A stretch of DNA of 64,000 bases, taken from assembly GCA_006176705.1 (NCBI GenBank), contig QRFJ01004298.1:1-64000 (forward strand), written 5' to 3'. A program made the position numbers and the translations under genes. Source of the DNA: Cocos nucifera. Taxonomy: Eukaryota > Streptophyta > Magnoliopsida > Arecales > Arecaceae. The notes beneath the pieces were generated by a model, which was not told the origin of the DNA, did no database searches, and saw nothing but the letters and a program-made list of their open reading frames with translations. Positions 34,497-47,351 of the stretch are shown piece by piece (the first letter of the stretch is position 1; each line of letters begins with the position of its first letter).

Positions 34497-36295
34497 TTTA
34501 TTCAAGATGGCAGCATTGGAAAGTAGATCAAGCTTGAGGAGAAAGTCTCACAAGAGCAATGAGCTAAGGATCCTATGGAACCAAATTAGGTTATGCCAAT
34601 ACAATCATTACCTCCTCCATCTCATAGATTGAAAAGGATTTTTTGTCCCTCTGAGAGGTACTTAGGTACTATTTCAGAGAAATTAGAGGAAATATTCCTC
34701 GTAGACAATGGGGTTCATGGTGATGATCGCAAAACCTATAACAAGATGATATCGGATATCGACTCCGAGCAATGGTTAGAGGCAATGAAGTCAAAAATTG
34801 ACTCGATGCACTCAAACCAAGTCTGGACCTTGGTAGATCCACCTGAAGGTATAGTACCTATTGGATGTAAATGAATCTACAAGAGAAAGATTGGTATAGA
34901 TGAAAATGTGGAGACAGTCAAAGCTAGATTAGTGGCAAAAGGGTATAGTTAGCATGAAGGAATTGACTATGAGGATACCTTTTCGTTAATAGCCATGCTA
35001 AAATCCATCCGTATATTGCTTGCTGTTGCAGCCTATTTTGATTATGAAATATGGCAAATGGGCATGAAAATAACGTTCTTAAATGGATACCTTGAGGAAG
35101 ATATCTATACGGAACAGCCACTAGGTTTCACATCCAGTGATGTTGATCATAAAATATGCAAGCTACAAAAGTCCATATATGGACTTAAGCAAGCATCTCA
35201 GAGATGGAATACTCATTTTAATGATGTGATCAAATTATTTGGTTTCATCAAGAATGAGGAGGAACCATGTGTTTTCAAAAAGATCAGTGGGAGAGCTATT
35301 ATCTTTCTTGTACTATACATTGATGATATCCTCCTTATTGAGAATGATATTTTCATGTTGACCATAGTTAAAATATGGTTATCTAAAGAATTCATCATGA
35401 AAGACCTAGGAGAAGCATCCTTCATTCTAACAATTAAGGTCTATAGAGATAGATCGAATAGGATGCTAGGTCTTTCACAGAAGATGTACATAGAGGAACT
35501 GCTAAAGAGATTTAGCATGGAAAACTTGAAGAGAAGATTGGTACCCTTCAGACATGGCATTCATCTCCCCAAGAAAATGTGTCCCAACACATCCAAGGAG
35601 ATTGAATGCATGAGCAAGATCCCTTATGCTTCAGCAATAGGGAGCCTCATGTATGCCATGTTATGTATACGACTTGATATAGCCCATGCTGTGAGTGTCA
35701 CGAGCAGATATCAGTCAAATCCAGATGAAAAATACTGAACTTCTATGAAATGTATCCTTAAGTACTTAAGAAGAACTAAGGATATGATGTTGGTTTTTGG
35801 TAATGGAGAACTCCAAATCCAAGGATATACAGACTCGGATTTTGTGTCCAAGATAGATGATCGAAGTCGACACCTGGGAGTTTGTTTGTATGTAATAGTG
35901 GTGCTATCAGTTAGAAGAGTTCCAAGTAGACTATGGTAGCAAATTCCACCATGGAAGCAGAGTACATCACTGCATCATAAACTAGGAAGGAGGCATTCTA
36001 GTATAAGAAGTTCATCACAGAGATTGAAGTGATGCCATCGGATGCCATTCCTTCGTACTACGATAATAATGGTGCCATAGCCCTTGCTAAGGAGTCGAAG
36101 TCTCATCAGAAATCTAAGCACATCGAGCAACGATACCACCTCATCCGTGATTACCTTAAGAAAGATTACGTCGAGATCAAGAGAGTCGACTCTACAGACA
36201 ATGCGGTAGACCCACTTATAAAGCCATTGGGCTAGCAAAAGATTAAAGCCCACCTTGAGAAGATGGGACTTAGATTTGTAGCTAATTGGCTTTAG
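34497..36295 (+). pseudogene. pol: Element C reverse transcriptase and RNase H, broken
   Basis: The RT active site is YIDD (35316-35327). The sequence at 35025 reads TTGCTTGCTGTTGCAG, lacking the extra C that A and D carry. RNase H (35745-36295) is interrupted near 35865 and again around 35935-36000. It ends FVANWL-stop at 36295. Confidence 0.88.
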
Positions 36296-36309
36296 GTCAA
36301 GTGAGAGTT

Positions 36310-38380
36310 TGTTGGATATGTGTGCCCTAAAAGTCAGATTATCTGACACTTGTAATACACTTTTAAGGATAAAATTATAATTTTAACTATAAATAATAAA
36401 ATAGATTATTTTTTATTATAGTGTGTATTTGAAAGTGTCTGTGATACATCTCTTGAGTTAATGGTAATGATAGTTCATATTTTCAAGAGTTAAAAATTTA
36501 AGACAAGAATTTTCATTATTAACTCATAAAATGCTTCCGACCATAGGATCATCATGAGGATGATGATTGATTCGAAAGGTTGGTGTATGATCGCTTCTTT
36601 AGGATAGATGAATCTTGAGTCTGCAGTATAGAGACACCGAAATGAGAGTACAGGTACTCGATAGAAAAAGAGGGCACTGAGCGTGACCACCTCGAGCAGT
36701 CATGAGAAAGTCTATCTTCTCATCGATGACTGGCTTGAAGCTACAGTGGTGCATCTAGTTCTTTGACCTAAGGTGTATCGATAGTTCACCTTGAGGGTGT
36801 TATAGTTTGACTACACCATAACTCGATCTCCTGGCCATTCGGAATCCTAAAGTATATGTTGGCTATAGCATATTCATTATAGGAATTGGATTGCACCAAT
36901 AGGGGATCTATCTGCCTCGGTAGATGAGTAGTCCTATGATGATCATAAGAATCAAGTCTATAAGCCCATGGCCATGGTAGAGTGAAATAATAGAAAGAGT
37001 TTCTATTAAGGTTTTTCATATTGGACTTGAATCGAATGATTAATTCATATGACCGAAATTAGGGTTTGACGAGATCATCTTAATCCTAATCCGGTTGGGG
37101 CACAAAATAGAGGAACTTAATCACATAAGTAACTGCACCGAAAGATTCACTTTCTATTCTAATGGGTTGCCACCATATGCTGCTAGGTGTCACTAGCATA
37201 TTTTGGGAGCAATTAGAATGATTTGGATGATCGATCATACTAGTTGTTTGAATTAGAAAAGTTTTGATCCATCGGAAGGTGTGTCAATGATGTCGATGAT
37301 CGAGATCGTGATATATCCCATTACCATATGGAACTAAACCTAACTGGGTCACACAAACAAGAATTTGGATCTAGATATCATCAATTAGACTAACTCAGTT
37401 CAATTGATTTGAATAAGATTCTATTAGGTTCAAGAAAATCATGTTAGCATACGATTGAGCCTATTGTTTTTCTTTAACAATCATTAAAGCTTGTCTCAAC
37501 TGAGCCAAATATGTTTGGGCTCACTCAGAAATCTTTACTTGATCTAACTGGAGCTTATCCAAGTCAAAAAAGGATTATCTTAATTTATGAGATAAATTTA
37601 AAACAATACCTGCCATTTTCGATCATTTGCTAAATCTTATTTTCGGACATTGGTCAAATGTTGATCCTGGATACTTAAATATCTACCCATGTGTCATGCA
37701 CCCATAGGAGAGTACCTAGAGACTTGTCCTCCTACTAAAAAATAAATAGGAAGGGGATGCTTGCCTAGGGAGGCGTGCAGCCTAAGAGGATAAAAGATGG
37801 AGTCCCATACAGATGGGACTCTAGGTTGCTTCAGGGGATTAAACTGTATGGCACCAAGAAGTCTTGTTTGACGCAGTCTTAGTGCCACCTTAGGAGGGTT
37901 TTGAGGGTCTCTCATCTGATTAGATCAGATGATGTCATCCCACCAATCAGATTTAGATCTGATTGCACAAAGGGCCATGATTGGCCAGGATGATGTGGCA
38001 CTGCATAGCACAGTAGGGTCTATATAAATTCTATCTACGCCTAGAATTTAATGCTTTTGCCTTTAGCCCATGCCACATAGCATCTCTCCCTCTTTCTCCA
38101 TGCCACCCTCTAGTCCTCTCTCTCCTCTCCATGCCCAAGGGCTTTTGGGCATGAACAAGATGTGATCCAACCAAGTGAAAGATGCCAGGAAAGGAAGAAG
38201 ACAGCACTGCTGCAAGAGACAACGACTCTTCTTCAAAAGTAGTTTTAAAAATCTTCAAGATCAGATCTAGATCCAATTTTTTGGAGGATTGATTGAGAAG
38301 AAGAAGATCTCCAGATCCAGCCTGAGTGGATATCAATAGAGGCCAGGCGCTTGCATGGTTACATCCAGAACCTCAGGCAA
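36310..38380 (+). repeat. 3' LTR of C, right end lost in scaffold gap
   Basis: It starts TGTTGGATATGTGTGCC after a purine tract. TATATAAA is at 38021. It stops at CCTCAGGCAA where the N run begins. Positions 37943-38380 match 43009-43447 without any difference I could find, although the preceding 1.4 kb of the two LTRs differ strongly. Confidence 0.88.
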
Positions 38381-39380
38381 NNNNNNNNNNNNNNNNNNNN
38401 NNNNNNNNNNNNNNNNNNNNNNNNNNNNNNNNNNNNNNNNNNNNNNNNNNNNNNNNNNNNNNNNNNNNNNNNNNNNNNNNNNNNNNNNNNNNNNNNNNNN
38501 NNNNNNNNNNNNNNNNNNNNNNNNNNNNNNNNNNNNNNNNNNNNNNNNNNNNNNNNNNNNNNNNNNNNNNNNNNNNNNNNNNNNNNNNNNNNNNNNNNNN
38601 NNNNNNNNNNNNNNNNNNNNNNNNNNNNNNNNNNNNNNNNNNNNNNNNNNNNNNNNNNNNNNNNNNNNNNNNNNNNNNNNNNNNNNNNNNNNNNNNNNNN
38701 NNNNNNNNNNNNNNNNNNNNNNNNNNNNNNNNNNNNNNNNNNNNNNNNNNNNNNNNNNNNNNNNNNNNNNNNNNNNNNNNNNNNNNNNNNNNNNNNNNNN
38801 NNNNNNNNNNNNNNNNNNNNNNNNNNNNNNNNNNNNNNNNNNNNNNNNNNNNNNNNNNNNNNNNNNNNNNNNNNNNNNNNNNNNNNNNNNNNNNNNNNNN
38901 NNNNNNNNNNNNNNNNNNNNNNNNNNNNNNNNNNNNNNNNNNNNNNNNNNNNNNNNNNNNNNNNNNNNNNNNNNNNNNNNNNNNNNNNNNNNNNNNNNNN
39001 NNNNNNNNNNNNNNNNNNNNNNNNNNNNNNNNNNNNNNNNNNNNNNNNNNNNNNNNNNNNNNNNNNNNNNNNNNNNNNNNNNNNNNNNNNNNNNNNNNNN
39101 NNNNNNNNNNNNNNNNNNNNNNNNNNNNNNNNNNNNNNNNNNNNNNNNNNNNNNNNNNNNNNNNNNNNNNNNNNNNNNNNNNNNNNNNNNNNNNNNNNNN
39201 NNNNNNNNNNNNNNNNNNNNNNNNNNNNNNNNNNNNNNNNNNNNNNNNNNNNNNNNNNNNNNNNNNNNNNNNNNNNNNNNNNNNNNNNNNNNNNNNNNNN
39301 NNNNNNNNNNNNNNNNNNNNNNNNNNNNNNNNNNNNNNNNNNNNNNNNNNNNNNNNNNNNNNNNNNNNNNNNNNNNNNNN
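38381..39380. other. Assembly gap (1000 N)
   Basis: Exactly 1000 unknown bases, the usual placeholder for a gap of unknown size. Translations across it are meaningless. Confidence 0.99.
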
Positions 39381-41327
39381 AGACAACAAGCGGACAAGTT
39401 AGAGTTTAGGTCCTTTAGAGCTCGATTCATAGGATATCCTAAAGAGTCATTAGGATACTATTTCTACATTCCAGAAGACCACAATGTGATTGTGAGTCGA
39501 CATGCCATCTTTCTTGAAAAATAGTTTATTCAAGATAGCGGCATTGGAAAGCAGATTAAGCTTGATGAGAAAGTCTCACAAGTACAACGAGCTAAGGACC
39601 AATTGGAACCAAATCAGGTTGAGCCAATAAGAACACTACCTCCTCCACCTCGTAGATCGGAAAGAGTTTTCCATCCCCCTGAAAGATACTTAGGTATTAT
39701 TTCAGAGGAAAGTAGAGAAAATGTTCCTCGTAGGTAATGGTGCTCATGGTGATGATCCCAAAACCTACAACGAGGCGATATCAGATATCGACTCCGAGAA
39801 ATGGCTAGAGGCAATGCAGTCAGAAATTGACTCGATGCACTCAAACCAAGTCTGGACCTTGGTAGATCCACCAGAAGGTATAGTACCTATTGGGTGTAAA
39901 TGGATCTTCAAGAGAAAGATTGGTGCAGATGGGAATGTGGAGACATTCAAGGCTAGACTAGTGGCAAAAGGTTATAGTCAATGCGAAGGCATTGACTATC
40001 AGGATACCTTTTCCCCAGTGGCTATGCTAAAATCCATCCGCACATTGCTTGCCTGTTGCAGCCTATTTCGATTATGAAATATGGCAAATGGACGTGAAAA
40101 CGGCATTCTTAAATGGATATCTTGAGGAAGATATCTATATGGAACAGCCGCTAGGTTTCACATCCAGTGATACTGATCACAAGGTTTGCAAGCTGCAAAG
40201 GTCCATATATGGACTTAAGCAAGCATCTCGGAGCTGGAACACTCATTTCAATGATGTGATCAAAAAGTTTGGTTTCATCAAAAATGAAGAGGAACCATGT
40301 GTTTTCAAAAAGGTCAGTGGGAGCGCTGTTGTCTTCCTCGTATTGTACGTGGATGACATCCTCCTTATTGGGAATGATATTCCCATGTTGACAACAGTCA
40401 AAATATGGTTGTCCAAGGAATTCTCCATGAAAGACCTAGGTGAAGCATCCTTTATTCTAGGAATTAAGGTCTATAGGGATAGACCGAATAGGATGCTAGG
40501 ACTTTCACAGAAGATGTACATAGAGGAAAGTACTAAAGAGGTTTAGTATGGAAAACTCTAAGAGGGGATTAATACCCTTCAGACATGGTATTCATCTTTC
40601 CAAGAAGATGTGCCCTAGCACACCTGAGGAAATAGAATGCATGAGCAAGATCCCTTATGCTTCTGCAATAGGGAGCCTCATGTATGCCATGCTATGTACA
40701 CGACCTGATATAGCCCATGCTGTGAGTGTCACAAGCAGATATCAGTCAAATCCAGGTGAAGAACACTGGACTTCTGTGAAATGTATCCTTAAGTACTTGA
40801 GAAGAACTAAGGATATGATGTTGGTCTTTGGTAATGGAGAACTCCAAGTCCAGGGATACACAGACTCGGATTTCATGTCCGATATAGATGATCGAAAGTC
40901 GACATCTGGGAGTCTGTTTGTGTGCAATGGTGGTGCTGTCAGCTGGAAGAGTTCCAAGCAAACTGTGATAGCAGATTCCACCATGGAAGCAGAATATATC
41001 GCTGCATCAGAGGCTGCGAAGGAAGCATTCTGGTACAAGAAGTTTGCTGCAGAAATTGGAGTAATGCCATCAGATGCCATTCCTCTATACTGCGACAACA
41101 ATGGCGCCATAGCCCTTGCTAAGGAGCCGAGGTCTCACCAGAAATCCAAGCACATTGAGCGGCGATACCACCTCATCCGCGATTACCTCGAGAAGGGTTA
41201 CGTCGAGGTCAAGAGAGTCAACTCCACAGATAATGTGGCAGACCCACTTACAAAGCCGTTGGGCCAGCAGAAGATCGAAGCCCACCTTGAGAAGATGGGA
41301 CTTAGACTTGTAGCCAATTGGCTTTAG
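39381..41327 (+). pseudogene. pol: Element D: A-like integrase end, RT and RNase H fragment
   Basis: It begins mid-integrase, matching A from 6122 onward and very similar (about 99% by eye). It contains the TAG at 39522-39524, the extra C in RT near 40052 shared with A, YVDD at 40346-40357 and a private extra A near 40529. It ends VANWL-stop at 41327. It lacks A's extra bases at 6335, 6552 and 7157. D's own 5' LTR, gag and start of pol are absent (gap). Confidence 0.9.
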
Positions 41328-41341
41328 GACAAGTGGGAGAT

Positions 41342-43682
41342 TGTTAGATATATGTGCCCTAGAAGCCAGAATTGGCTGACACTTGTAATACACTTCTAGG
41401 GGCAAAATTATAATTTTGACTATAAATCAATAAAATGGGTTATTTTCTATCACATATGTGTATTTAGTGTCTGTGATACATCCTTTGAGTTAATGGTAAT
41501 GATAATTCATATTTTCAAGAGTTGAAAATTTAAGACATGAATAATCATTATTAACTCATAAAATGCTCCCGACCATAGGATCATCACGAGGATGGTGATT
41601 GATCCGGAAAGGTTGGTGTACAATCGCTTCTCTTTAGTAGATGAGTCTTGAGTCTACGGTGTGGAGACACCGGAGCGAGAGTACAGGTACTCGTTAGAGA
41701 ACGAGGGCACTGAGCGTGACCACCTCGAGTAGTCATTAGGAAGTCTACCTTCTCGTCAATGACTGACTCGATGCTGCAGTAGTGTGTCTGGTTCTTTGAC
41801 CTGAGGTGCATCGGCAGTTCACCTTGAGGGTGTTATAGTTTGACTACACCATTACTCGGATCTCCTAGCCATATGGAACCCTGAGGTGTATGTTGGCTAT
41901 AGCATGTTCATTGTAGGAACTGGATTGCATCAAGATGGAATCTATCTACCTCGGTGGTAGAGGAGCAGCCCTATGATGATCATGAGAATCAAGTCCTAGA
42001 AGCCCATGGCCATGGTAGAGTGAAATAATAGAAAGAGTTTCTATTTAGATTTTCACATTGGACTTGAATCGAATGATTACATCATATGACAGAAACTAGG
42101 GTTTGACGAGTTCACCTTAACCCTAATCTGATCGGGGCTCAAGATAGAAGAACTTAATCACACAGGTAGCTGCACCAAGAGGTTCGCATTCAGCTCTGAT
42201 GGGTTGCCACCATATACTGCTAGGTGTCACTGGTGGATTTTGGGAGCAATTAGAATGATTTAGATGATCGATCATTCTAGCTGTTCGAATCAGAAAGAGT
42301 TCTGATCCATCGAAAGGAGTTTCGATGATGTCGATGATAGAGATCATGACATATCCCATTACCATACAGAACTGAACCTAACTGGGTCACACAAACAAGG
42401 GTTTGAATCTGGTGATCATCAATTGAACTAACTCAGTTCAATTGATCTGAATGAGATTCAATTAGGTTCAAGGAAAATCGTGCTAGCACTCGATTGAACC
42501 TAACGTTTCTTCTTTTACTATCATAAATAAGTTGTCTGACTGAGCCAAAGGAGTTTGTGCTCAATCAGAGGCCTTCACTATGGTCTGACTGGAGGCTTGT
42601 CCAAGTCAGAAAAGGTTGTCTTATTTTGTAGATAAATTACCTGCCATTTTTGGTCACCTGCCATTTTCGTTCTTTGACTTTGGTCAAAAGTCTTACCTTT
42701 GACATTGGTCAAATGTTGACCATTGATACTTTGAATATCTGACCCATGTGTCATGCACCTATTAGGAGAGCTACCTGGGGGACTTGTCCTCCTACTAAAA
42801 AATAAATAGGAAGGGGATGCTTGCCTAGGGAGGCGTGCAGCCCTAAGAGGATAAAAGATGGAGTCCCATACAGATGGGACTCCTAGGTTGCTTCAGGGGA
42901 TTAAACTGTATGGCACCAAGAAGTCTTGTTTGACCAGTCTTAGTGCCACCTTAGGAGGGTTCTTGAGGGTCTCTCATCTGATTAGGAATCAGGATGATCT
43001 CTATTCCCACCAATCAGATTTAGATCTGATTGCACAAAGGGCCATGATTGGCCAGGATGATGTGGCACTGCATAGCACAGTAGGGTCTATATAAATTCTA
43101 TCTACGCCTAGAATTTAATGCTTTTGCCTTTAGCCCATGCCACATAGCATCTCTCCCTCTTTCTCCATGCCACCCTCTAGTCCTCTCTCTCCTCTCCATG
43201 CCCAAGGGCTTTTGGGCATGAACAAGATGTGATCCAACCAAGTGAAAGATGCCAGGAAAGGAAGAAGACAGCACTGCTGCAAGAGACAACGACTCTTCTT
43301 CAAAAGTAGTTTTAAAAATCTTCAAGATCAGATCTAGATCCAATTTTTTGGAGGATTGATTGAGAAGAAGAAGATCTCCAGATCCAGCCTGAGTGGATAT
43401 CAATAGAGGCCAGGCGCTTGCATGGTTACATCCAGAACCTCAGGCAAACATCGAAATCATCACAGGGTAATTGGATTACCCAAAACAAAGGTATAATTAA
43501 ATTAATTTTAATTTTAATTTTAATTTTAATTTTAATTTTAATTTTTATTATTAAATAAATAAGATTAGATCTGAGGAGTCTTAGATCTAATTAGGATCTT
43601 AGAGAAAATTTTTTTGAAATATCCCTCTTGATCCAATCAGATCTGAATGAATCTGATCCAAAAAATAAGGCTTTTCTCTTCA
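41342..43682 (+). repeat. Hybrid LTR: A-like left part, C-like right part
   Basis: From 41342 to about 42700 it follows A's LTR. From about 42720 it changes to C's LTR and is identical to 37943-38380 from 43009. It ends CTCTTCA, followed by TTTGA, C's target site. TATATAAA is at 43088. A run of AATTTT hexamers lies at 43498-43548. Between 42700 and 43010 it blends both types, with extra bases relative to each. Confidence 0.85.
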
Positions 43683-43687
43683 TTTGA

Positions 43688-45410
43688 ATGTAATACTTCT
43701 AAGTTCAATGAAAAAATTGTTAAAAAGATTTGGATTCTAAAAGAAACCATATCTACTAATCCTAAAGAATCCAAGAAGACTTGGGTACCTAAAACCATCA
43801 CTTGATTGTTTGTGCAGGAATGCCTTGCAGCCCAAGGATCAAAAAGGGAGTGGTACTTAGATAGCGGCTGCTCAAAACATATATCAGATAATAAGCAATA
43901 ATTCATCATCCTTAAAAGAAAGGATGGGGGAGTAGTCACCTTTGACCATAACGGCAAAGGCAAAATTATTGGCTATGGTAAAATTCAGATTACTCATACC
44001 ATTTTTATAGATAATGTATTGTTAGTTTCTAACTTAAAACATAACTTGCTTAGTATTAGTCAACTTTGTGACAAAGGTTTTAAAGTTTCTTTTGAATCTT
44101 CTTTGTGCAAAGTATCTAGTTCCTTGGATGATAGTTTAAAATTCATTGAATTTAGACGTGGCAACATCTACATGGTAAACCTTAATGAAATTGCCATGAA
44201 GAGTGGCCAATGCCTAGTTTCAATGAATGCTAATATAAAGAAAACTAGTTGGCTTTGGCACCATAGGTTAGGTCATGCTAGCATGCATACTCTTTATAAA
44301 TTGCATGATAAGGACTTAGTTAAGGGGCTACCGAAACTAGATTTCAAAATTGATCATGTTTGTGATGCTTGCCAATTTGGAAAACAAACTAGGGAGAGTT
44401 TCAAATCCAAAAATGTGATTTCAACTTCTAAGCCCCTTGAATTAATTCATATGGACTTGTTTGGAACTAGTAGGACCACAAGCCTAGGAGGAAAGAAATA
44501 TGGTCTAGTAATTATTGATGATTATTCTTGTTTCACTTGGGTTTTATTTTTAGCTGACAAAGATGAAGCATTTTCCATGTTTTCAAAGTTTTACAAGAAA
44601 ATTACAAATGAAAAGAACTCTACTATGGTATGTATCCATAGTGATCATGGCATAGAATTTGAAAATAAATACTTTGAATAATTTTAAAATGAACATGGCA
44701 TTGAACATTATTTTTCTACACCTAGAACCCATCAAGAAAATAGAGTTGTTGAAAGAAAGAATAGAACCTTAGTTGATATGGCCTGTACCATATTATGTGA
44801 AGAGAATCTATCCAGATATTTTTGGGCTGAAACCATTAACACAACATGTTACATCCTAAATAGATTTTCTATTTGCCCGATTTTAGAGAAAACCCCCTAT
44901 GAGCTTTGGAAAGAAAAAAGATCTAACATTAATTATTTTCATATTTTTTATTTCAAATATTTTATTCATAATAATGGTAAAGATAATCTAGGTAAATTCA
45001 ATGCTAAGGCAGATGAGGGTATATTCCTCGAATATTCTACATATAACAAAGCATATAGAATTTTCAATAAACACTCTTTGATTGTTGAAGAATCTATTCA
45101 TATCATTTTTGATGAAGCTAACAACCAATCTTTGAGAAAGAAAGATGGAATTCTTGAAGATGGAATGAAGGATCTAAACTTGAAGGACAATAACGTTCAA
45201 GATAAAGATAAATCTACAACAATCTTGGAACAAAGTCATGATGGTGAGAATGAAGCAATCGATGATCATAGGGATCTACCCAAGGAGTGGAGGTATGCAC
45301 ATAATCATCCAAAAGAATTGATATTAGGTGATCCTTTACAAGAGGTATGAACTAGATCCTCTTTTAAGGATATATTTGATTACCTTGCATTTATTTCTCA
45401 AATAGAACCT
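43688..45410 (+). pseudogene. pol: Element B protease and integrase, broken
   Basis: This continues B's gag-pol right of C. The protease motif DSGCSKH is at 43860. The pre-integrase block LWHHRLGHASMHTLY follows. The integrase triad is intact: D at 44454 (HMDLFG), D at 44643 (HSDHG) and E at 44751 (VVERKNRT). Stops occur at about 43802, in NKQ-stop-F, at 44679 and just after, and at 45348. Long intact stretches show moderate age. Confidence 0.88.
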
Positions 45411-46933
45411 AAAAACATAGAAGAAGCTGAACAAGACCCTAATTGGATGCTAGCCATGCAAGATGAACTAAACCAATTTGAAAGAAACAATATATGGACT
45501 CTTGTAAATAGACCCAATGACCATCCAATAATCGGCACAAAATGGGTATTTAGGAATAAATTGGATGAATATGGTAATGTTGTAAGAAATAAAGCTAAAC
45601 TAGTTGCTAAGGGATATAATCAAGAAGAAGAAATTGACTTTGATGAAACATATGAACTGAACCAAGATTAGAGGTAATTAGATTGTTACTTGCTTTTGCT
45701 TGTAACATGAATTTTAAACTATTTCAAATGGATGTGAAAAGCGCCTTTTCGAATGGTTATATTGCTAAAGAAGTTTTTGTAGAATAACCTCCTGGTTTTG
45801 AAAATCACTCACTTCCCATCCATGTGTATAAATTAAACAAAGCTCTTTATGGACTTAAGCAAGTATCTAGAGCATGGTATGAAAGATTGAACAAATTTTT
45901 ACTACATAATAATTTTATTAGAGAAAGTATTGACACCACTCTATTTTTATAAAAGAAAAATAATGACCTTCTTGTGGTTCAAATATATGTGGATGACATC
46001 ATATTCGGAGCTACTAATAAAATTCTTTGTCAAGAGTTTGCTAAGTTGATGTAGGACGAATTTGAAATGAGCATGATGGAAGAGCTGAACTTCTTTCTTT
46101 GACTACAAATCAAACAATGAAAGGAAGGCATCTTCATCAACCAAACAAAGTACATCAAGGAGATACTAAAGAAGTTTGGCATGGAAAATGGAAAAGAAAT
46201 CGGCACTCCCATGAGCCCCTCATGCAAACTTGACAAAGATGAGAATGGTAAGAATGTGAATGAAAAGCTCTATAGAGGTATGATAGGATCCCTACTTTAT
46301 TTAACTGCAAGTAGACCTGATATACTGTTTAGTGTATGCATGTGTACAAGATTTTAATTTAACCCTAAAGAATCACACTTACTAGCTGTTAAGAGAATTT
46401 TTGGATATTTAATTTACACACATAACTTAGAACTTTGGTACTCAAAACAATCCTCCATTGAATTGATTGGATACACTGATGCAGACTATGGAGGATGTAG
46501 AATTGATAGAAAGAGTATCAGTGAAACTTGCCAATTTCTAGGATTGAACTTGATCTCTTGGTATAGAAAAAAGCAAAACTCTGTAGCACTATCAACGGCT
46601 GAGGCTGAATATGTTGTTGCGGAGAGTTACTGTACTCAAATACTTTGGATCAAGTAGCAACTCGAAGACTTTGGAATTAAGCAAAACAAAATTCCTATTA
46701 GATGTGACAACACTAGTGCCATAAACCTGACAAAAAATTTTATTCAACATTCAAGAACTAAATACATTGAAATTAGACATCACTTCATTAGAGATCATGT
46801 ACAAAATAATAACATTATGCTTGAATTTGTCAAAACTAAAAATCAACTAGCTGACATTTTTACAAAACCTCTAAATGAAGATAGATTCTCAAAAATCTAG
46901 GTTGAACTTGGTATTTGTGATCCTTTTCAATAA
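45411..46933 (+). pseudogene. pol: Element B reverse transcriptase and RNase H, broken
   Basis: The RT starts near MQDELNQFERNNIWTLV (45459). YVDDIIFGAT is at 45986, a SIRE-type signature. RNase H has TDADYGG and STAEAEYV. The end is GICDPFQ-stop at 46933. Several stops (for example 45669, 45785, 45949) and a frameshift near 45670 disable it. Confidence 0.88.
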
Positions 46934-47351
46934 TGCTTAATCTTAAATTTATTGGATCATTTTTGACCTTCTTCCATCATTCCTAACACCCCTTTTTCCA
47001 TCCTAAAAATTCAAAAAAAATCAGCTTGAAATTCCTCCTATACTCTGATTTTTTTCTCCCTATGCTCGAGAAGTCTCAAATTATTCACGAGACCTCTCAG
47101 CTAGATTTTGAGACCTCTCATGCTAAACACGAGAGCTCTCAAAATTTTTGAGATGTCTCATCGTTAAGATGAGAGCTCTCGATTCGTATGGGCCCTCTTT
47201 TTAAAATCAGTCTACGAGAGGTCTCCTATTTCATTCTTTAATTCCACTCATTTGAGACCTCTCCTCCATTCTCTCCAAAACTCTCCTCCTTTCCTAAAAA
47301 ACCCTTCAAATCACCCTCTCTTATCCATTCCCTCCAAACCTTGGCCCCCCA
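46934..47351 (+). promoter_or_regulatory. Spacer before B ORF 3 with palindrome array
   Basis: About eight motifs of the form GAGAGCTCTC, GAGACCTCTC, GAGAGGTCTC or GAGATGTCTC lie between 47064 and 47265, resembling the LTR's U3 array. A pyrimidine-rich stretch then runs to the ORF 3 ATG. It could be a promoter or RNA element for ORF 3. No TATA box is evident. Confidence 0.5.

Larger units (their letters stand above)
21193..43682 (+). mobile_element. Element C: older A-family copia element inserted in B (with E and D inside)
   Basis: TTTGA at 21188-21192 and at 43683-43687 flanks the unit, and B's gag frame continues across it. C has a 5' LTR (21193-21505 plus 29322-30537), leader, gag-pol 32351-36295 and a 3' LTR from 36310. 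E sits in its 5' LTR. The gap and the A-like fragment D lie between 38381 and ~42700. C is much more decayed than A, with many stops and C-to-T type changes. Confidence 0.85.

Noticed and set aside
38031..38336. 101-codon minus-strand ORF, identical at 43098-43403
   Set aside because: It reads the C-type LTR backwards across the TATA region. The identity comes from duplicated LTR sequence, not protein conservation.
38326..39524. Open frames of 338-389 codons across 38326-39524 on both strands
   Set aside because: They consist almost wholly of unknown bases from the 1000-N gap. Only the last ~45 codons of one frame are real, and these belong to D's integrase.
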